Assembly: GCA_003864495.1 (NCBI GenBank) | Contig: ML133400.1 | Coordinates: 860,575 to 924,574, forward strand | Length of the DNA: 64,000 bases | Direction of reading: 5' to 3' | Source: Nemopilema nomurai | Lineage: Eukaryota; Cnidaria; Scyphozoa; Rhizostomeae; Rhizostomatidae | In this document: positions 63,901 to 64,000 of the stretch, piece after piece | Layout: every line of letters begins with the position of its first letter | How positions within the stretch are numbered: position 1 is the stretch's first letter | Notes under the pieces: model-generated | The model's database searches: none | What the model was told of the DNA's origin: nothing | The model's input: the letters and a program-made list of their open reading frames with translations, nothing else | Position numbers and translations under genes: made by a program

Positions 63901-63926
63901 TATCCGCCTTGGTACGGGGCGCTACG
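33852..63926 (+). CDS. UNC80: UNC80 homolog, NALCN channel complex subunit; 38 exons, 3' end outside window
   Basis: UNC80 is a very large scaffold protein that, with UNC79, supports the NALCN sodium-leak channel in the plasma membrane and sets resting excitability. The exons listed in the following entries join into one frame of about 2,179 codons with matching splice phases at all 37 junctions. They follow the order of vertebrate UNC80 from its N-terminal FLWRQTS-like start to the LIDLCV region, about nine tenths of the way along. Diagnostic blocks include IQLWQPLWKNQCPDIPSF, HFVHICRKGSWD, ALKLIACQLLLEITAFLRD, FLFNNLVGLIMFYSRT, FLNVLNGALLLL and YQQVLPTLLKVY. Vertebrate UNC80 is about 3,250 residues; this version is shorter in the low-complexity linkers. 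The last donor is at 63927 and the final few hundred codons lie beyond the window. UNC79 is excluded because the blocks match UNC80 throughout. Confidence 0.95.
33917..39253 (+). other. UNC80 intron 1 (5.3 kb)
   Basis: From GTGAGT to TTATTGCAG. Mostly AT-rich non-coding sequence. It holds a 19-bp tandem repeat at 37676-37771 and a 136-codon minus-strand frame (38121-38531) with no recognised motif. A GGGGGCTATAGG patch near 36510-36525 and GGATCCACCCCTA near 37328 look like ends of degraded repeats. Confidence 0.6.
37676..37771. repeat. 19-bp tandem repeat, ~5 copies (UNC80 intron 1)
   Basis: Unit close to CTTCTCTCGCGTTACGTAC with single-base variation between copies. CpG-rich compared with its surroundings. 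Confidence 0.9.
39254..39305 (+). CDS. UNC80: UNC80 exon 2 (52-nt microexon)
   Basis: After TCTTTATTGCAG, the exon encodes YFLRSKLDDRKYEAACV, aligning with AFLRPKLGKQYEASCV of vertebrate UNC80, and ends at a GTAGGT donor. It enters in phase 2 and leaves in phase 0, exactly what exons 1 and 3 require, which confirms the 5' structure. Confidence 0.88.
39306..41444 (+). other. UNC80 intron 2 (2.1 kb)
   Basis: No repeat array or nested gene was recognised. Frames of 108-137 codons overlap on opposite strands at 40905-41391 (shadow pair), without known motifs. Confidence 0.5.
41445..42905 (+). CDS. UNC80: UNC80 exon 3 (1,461 nt, N-terminal region)
   Basis: After TTTTGCTCTTGCAG the exon encodes 487 codons, from LFERVLCGYNKNKLKG to MLEEQACKE, ending at GTAAGTG. 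It holds conserved N-terminal UNC80 blocks: LSTLHWCFIDAPADC, GIQLWQPLWKNQCPDIPSF, ILKYFDIVVLNSL, ILDLVYKITKKATLRICETL, and ELVSFLHSFTSFCIG. The SETKASSPPPRSPDSD stretch corresponds to a long variable linker in vertebrates and is shorter here. The open frame extends upstream to 41304, but that part lies in the intron. It is several times larger than any other exon of this gene. Confidence 0.93.
43160..44953 (+). CDS. UNC80: UNC80 exons 4-6
   Basis: Exon 4 is 43160-43426 (ELRPSIAKLLTYIDIHHPK, then a Ser/Thr/Lys-rich linker). Its acceptor TTGAAAAG is weak, but the frame and homology require it. Exon 5 is 43804-44196, a basic linker followed by LVDLSALMKGIKHFRFIT, matching the conserved VNLGAIRQGMKRFQFLLN block. 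Exon 6 is 44707-44953, with RAPVLARAAMLLECCHFVHI and MFHSWALAVGGKLDSL, ending at GTGCGT in phase 1. These match the most conserved central region of the family. Intron 5 carries a 16-bp tandem repeat. Confidence 0.9.
44604..44668. repeat. 16-bp tandem repeat, ~4 copies (UNC80 intron 5)
   Basis: Unit CGAACTCTGTTCAACT, nearly perfect, lying about 40 bp upstream of the exon 6 acceptor. Confidence 0.9.
46792..47657 (+). CDS. UNC80: UNC80 exons 7-8
   Basis: Exon 7 (46792-47076) has CPYALKLIACQLLLEITAFL, then a Ser/Arg/Lys-rich, likely disordered segment. Exon 8 (47257-47657) has PKYQRKLSRRSSKAHTV, an acidic FDEEEEF stretch, IRWVSSVAKLVKSIYSK and finally DPILDYLQYE. The Cys/His-rich motif that vertebrate UNC80 carries in this area is not visible here. 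Phases 1-1-0 fit the neighbours. The preceding intron 6 (44954-46791, 1.8 kb) holds nothing recognised apart from three copies of CTGTGACC near 46322-46345. Confidence 0.85.
47734..47850. repeat. 15-bp tandem repeat, 8 copies (UNC80 intron 8)
   Basis: Unit AGCACTCCCTCGTTA, essentially identical in all copies. It begins about 75 bp downstream of the exon 8 donor. Confidence 0.95.
48300..50028 (+). CDS. UNC80: UNC80 exons 9-12
   Basis: Exon 9 is 48300-48438 (VCGLHHVPYSILCKAALVTD). Its acceptor follows GCTAACGTTGAAG, with a branch-point-like CTAAC and little pyrimidine tract, but it aligns with the family exactly. Exon 10 is 49105-49213 (AVVLMSGTQIGSFVTSFIKK). Exon 11 is 49491-49563 (FSVLWKYRYKAWSKME, matching the hallmark LWRFRYQVWPRME). 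Exon 12 is 49734-50028 (ILPPKLDYTLPSPLIG, then WYYDEEKRMQAKEKRRK and a Glu/Asp-rich tail). Phases run 0-1-2-0-1. Confidence 0.9.
50035..50230. repeat. 20-bp tandem repeat, ~9-10 copies (UNC80 intron 12)
   Basis: Unit TTCAATTGTCGTGTATTTTG with sub-variants (GTGAAATTGTCG, GTATTTGG). It starts only about 6 bp past the exon 12 donor, so the frame of exon 12 runs into it as a repetitive artefact. Confidence 0.93.
50509..52064 (+). CDS. UNC80: UNC80 exons 13-17
   Basis: Exons 50509-50631 (YPELFPASICAVVLDVIRLM), 50877-50977 (VAYQVVWNCLVDDPDLFFRS), 51475-51561 (EEVILVLRKLVQQMPVLPPD), 51662-51745 (VGLIMFYSRTNKPGCHKKIS) and 51996-52064 (SNLFLKDMKQVLKKENCE). All have consensus GT-AG borders and match the central UNC80 block residue for residue over long stretches. 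This is the best-conserved part in the window. Confidence 0.95.
52246..52455. repeat. 15-bp tandem repeat, ~14 copies (UNC80 intron 17)
   Basis: Alternating versions of ACGCTGATAGTAATT and ACGCTGATTGTGATT. The period is a multiple of three, so frames stay open on both strands (VITLI on plus, ITISV on minus). These are repeat artefacts. The array ends about 40 bp before the exon 18 acceptor. Confidence 0.95.
52498..52536 (+). CDS. UNC80: UNC80 exon 18 (39-nt microexon with GC donor)
   Basis: Encodes QVFLVTANVPGVK. The downstream intron begins GCAAGT rather than GT, a known minor GC-AG class with a strong consensus context (AAAG before GCAAGT). An alternative in-frame GT donor, GTAAAG at 52531, would drop the last two residues. 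The Lys is conserved (PGTK in vertebrates), favouring the GC site. Both might be used. Confidence 0.82.
52847..56677 (+). CDS. UNC80: UNC80 exons 19-24
   Basis: Exons 52847-52897 (EVRVMFDKCTEKFEVDE), 53020-53107 (TTFASLVDDCKKCFELFDKS), 53223-53347 (GFAVPVVKLERMEREKC), 53536-53610 (AVIMKMSEISRLNLSSAILN), 53853-53957 (AFFFLALLKQNAFPRKAIE) and 56633-56677 (ELLTLDVILKDTWIK). Phases 0-0-1-0-0-0. The last two are split by the 2.7-kb intron 23, which holds a DNA transposon; the protein reads GLAK-ELLTLD straight across it, so the insertion is removed by splicing. Confidence 0.9.
53681..53800. repeat. 20-bp tandem repeat, ~6 copies (UNC80 intron 22)
   Basis: Unit GATATATTTATCTGATACAT in a 242-bp intron. 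The array is bounded on both sides by CATCAGCTGAT. Confidence 0.93.
54138..56445. mobile_element. 2.3-kb TTAA-flanked DNA transposon in UNC80 intron 23
   Basis: Starts AGTGCATATGACACGAAAAA and ends with the inverse of the same sequence. The terminal repeats match over 27 bp with one mismatch. TTAA flanks both sides (54134-54137 and 56446-56449). More distant subterminal inverted similarity includes GTGACGTAAAGT near 54321 and its inverse near 56262. TTAA target duplications are typical of piggyBac and Kolobok superfamilies; the sequence seen does not decide between them, and no DDE transposase core was recognised. It carries a minus-strand cysteine-rich gene, so it may be a non-autonomous element with cargo or a degraded autonomous one. 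Confidence 0.85.
55500..56157 (-). CDS. Transposon-borne protein with P2X7-ballast-like cysteine motif, two exons
   Basis: Exon 1 is 55937-56157: MASVFEESEQEELIG, then a basic region with RTRSQAKLARQSKETRQKMR, ending at GTGAGT in phase 2. Exon 2 starts at 55725 after AATTCTTAG and continues in frame with NEWCVCGKCQ, then REYRCCQGSPWEAC, to a TGA at 55500. The spliced product is 148 residues. The W-C-x-C-G-x-C ... C-C pattern resembles the zinc-binding ballast domain at the C-terminus of vertebrate P2X7, which also occurs in many stand-alone invertebrate proteins. The usual downstream half (the YRxxAYRxF-W region) is absent, so the gene is truncated or continues in an exon I could not find; a possible 47-nt intron (GTTGAACG to TTTTGCAG near 55501-55547) would extend it by about 14 residues. 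Its position, starting about 290 bp inside the right terminal repeat, suggests it belongs to the transposon. Confidence 0.5.
56880..58961 (+). CDS. UNC80: UNC80 exons 25-30
   Basis: Exons 56880-57064 (EIEIFLNVLNGALLLLCDN), 57400-57478 (YQQVLPTLLKVYAQHQDN), 57590-57640 (FTMGTFLTLHQSPFLLQ), 57841-57915 (LFASAAPILQSEVTQE), 58563-58670 (FFKLLLSFDRRAADNIGIL) and 58848-58961 (FSVIDIAVRLAVTVIASRPT). They align in order with vertebrate UNC80. Phases 0-2-0-0-0-0-0 are consistent. Confidence 0.93.
57951..58005. repeat. ~15-bp imperfect tandem repeat, 3-4 copies (UNC80 intron 28)
   Basis: Copies of TTTGCTATATTA(T/C)T separated by CA or CG, starting about 35 bp after the exon 28 donor. Confidence 0.75.
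59219..60716 (+). CDS. UNC80: UNC80 exons 31-33
   Basis: Exon 31 is 59219-59397 (VSAIVPHYLCHIRAQTS, later FLLNYLKVVIENSKHLG). Its donor GTTGGT is weak but gives the phase needed. Exon 32 is 59724-59917 (a poorly conserved linker with SLSWWRSLLGGVRSWFGLS). Exon 33 is 60532-60716 (EEQLALETFCLPRMSLLYLV, then REIK-like basic residues and VVVDKSQVM). Intron 32 carries a 16-bp tandem repeat. Confidence 0.83.
60217..60412. repeat. 16-bp tandem repeat, ~12 copies (UNC80 intron 32)
   Basis: Unit AAATGAACATGGTTGC with rare variants (ATCGTTGC, AGATAAACATGG, GTTGGAAATG). The minus strand shows overlapping CNHVHLQP-type frames from the repeat, not a gene. Confidence 0.95.
61247..63926 (+). CDS. UNC80: UNC80 exons 34-38 (gene continues beyond window)
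   Basis: Exons 61247-61326 (ILCEVVSALLSLAPRNQDIL), 61613-61733 (FMLQTIPSIKWADERIP), 62810-62849 (SAVNWNALEFCLRG), 63251-63348 (a variable segment, HPFFYEGINFTIWKQ) and 63677-63926 (ELIDLCVQVILCDRVSDGVH, ending GTGRY). Exon 37 is the least certain by homology, but its phases (1 in, 0 out) fit exactly. The last donor is GTAAGG at 63927. The following 73 bases are intron. Confidence 0.87.
61744..62700. repeat. Diverged ~19-20-bp tandem repeat filling intron 35
   Basis: Variants of GACTGTCGTAACTTTCGAC recur dozens of times over about 960 bp, with much more divergence than the other intronic arrays and with variable spacing. It fills nearly all of the 1,076-bp intron. The minus 73-codon frame at 62060-62281 is repeat-derived. 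Confidence 0.9.
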
Positions 63927-64000
63927 GTAAGGCCGGCTCACTTGAAGCCTTTTACTTTGACTGCGTGCTGTAGACATGTCTTCGTACTCCGTTTGTTTCC

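Noticed and set aside
1..64000. CRISPR arrays, bacterial operons, rRNA or tRNA genes
   Set aside because: The genes are intron-bearing animal genes. The tandem arrays lack spacers of the CRISPR type, and no convincing tRNA boxes or rRNA segments were seen.

Overview
The window is animal (metazoan) nuclear DNA. It is AT-rich, its genes are split by spliceosomal GT-AG introns, and it is full of decayed DNA transposons and tandem repeats. Two host genes can be read with confidence. A three-exon neuferricin (CYB5D2-like) gene lies on the minus strand at 2118-4817. The first 38 coding exons of an UNC80 homolog lie on the plus strand from 33852 to 63926, and that gene runs off the right edge. UNC80 is a metazoan subunit of the NALCN sodium-leak channel complex. 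The short introns, the low GC and a P2X7-ballast-like protein (a domain found in several invertebrate families) suggest a marine invertebrate, possibly a cnidarian. That placement is inference; nothing here fixes the species.

Layout: 1-2.1 kb, nothing recognised. 2.1-4.8 kb, neuferricin. 4.92-12.91 kb, an 8-kb foldback-type element whose 2.2-kb and 3.7-kb inverted arms contain 2 and 6 copies of a ~358-bp tandem unit around a 2.1-kb spacer. 13.6-16.2 kb, a broken hAT (ZMYM1/DUF4371-type) transposase. 18.6-22.5 kb, a 169-bp satellite in two oppositely oriented arrays (about 6 and 12 copies). 24.6-25.0 kb, a probable LINE remnant. 26.50-26.65 and 27.28-27.58 kb, two short inverted-repeat elements, the second with an 8-bp target duplication. 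28.12-29.07 kb, 79 units of a 12-bp minisatellite that is open on both strands. 29.1-33.85 kb, no recognised gene; this contains the presumed UNC80 promoter. 33.85-64 kb, UNC80.

The 38 UNC80 exons join in one continuous frame of about 2,179 codons with compatible splice phases at every junction. The 5' end is complete and the last few hundred codons lie beyond the window. Exon 3 is 1,461 nt, while most others are 39-300 nt. About ten UNC80 introns each hold their own short tandem repeat with a different unit. Intron 23 holds a 2.3-kb DNA transposon flanked by TTAA, with 27-bp terminal inverted repeats, carrying an antisense two-exon gene for a cysteine-rich, P2X7-ballast-like protein.

The most unusual features are the two inverted-repeat structures built from tandem units, the TTAA element with its ballast-domain cargo, and the minisatellite-laden UNC80 introns. 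I could run no searches. Homology calls rest on remembered family sequences and on splice-phase consistency.
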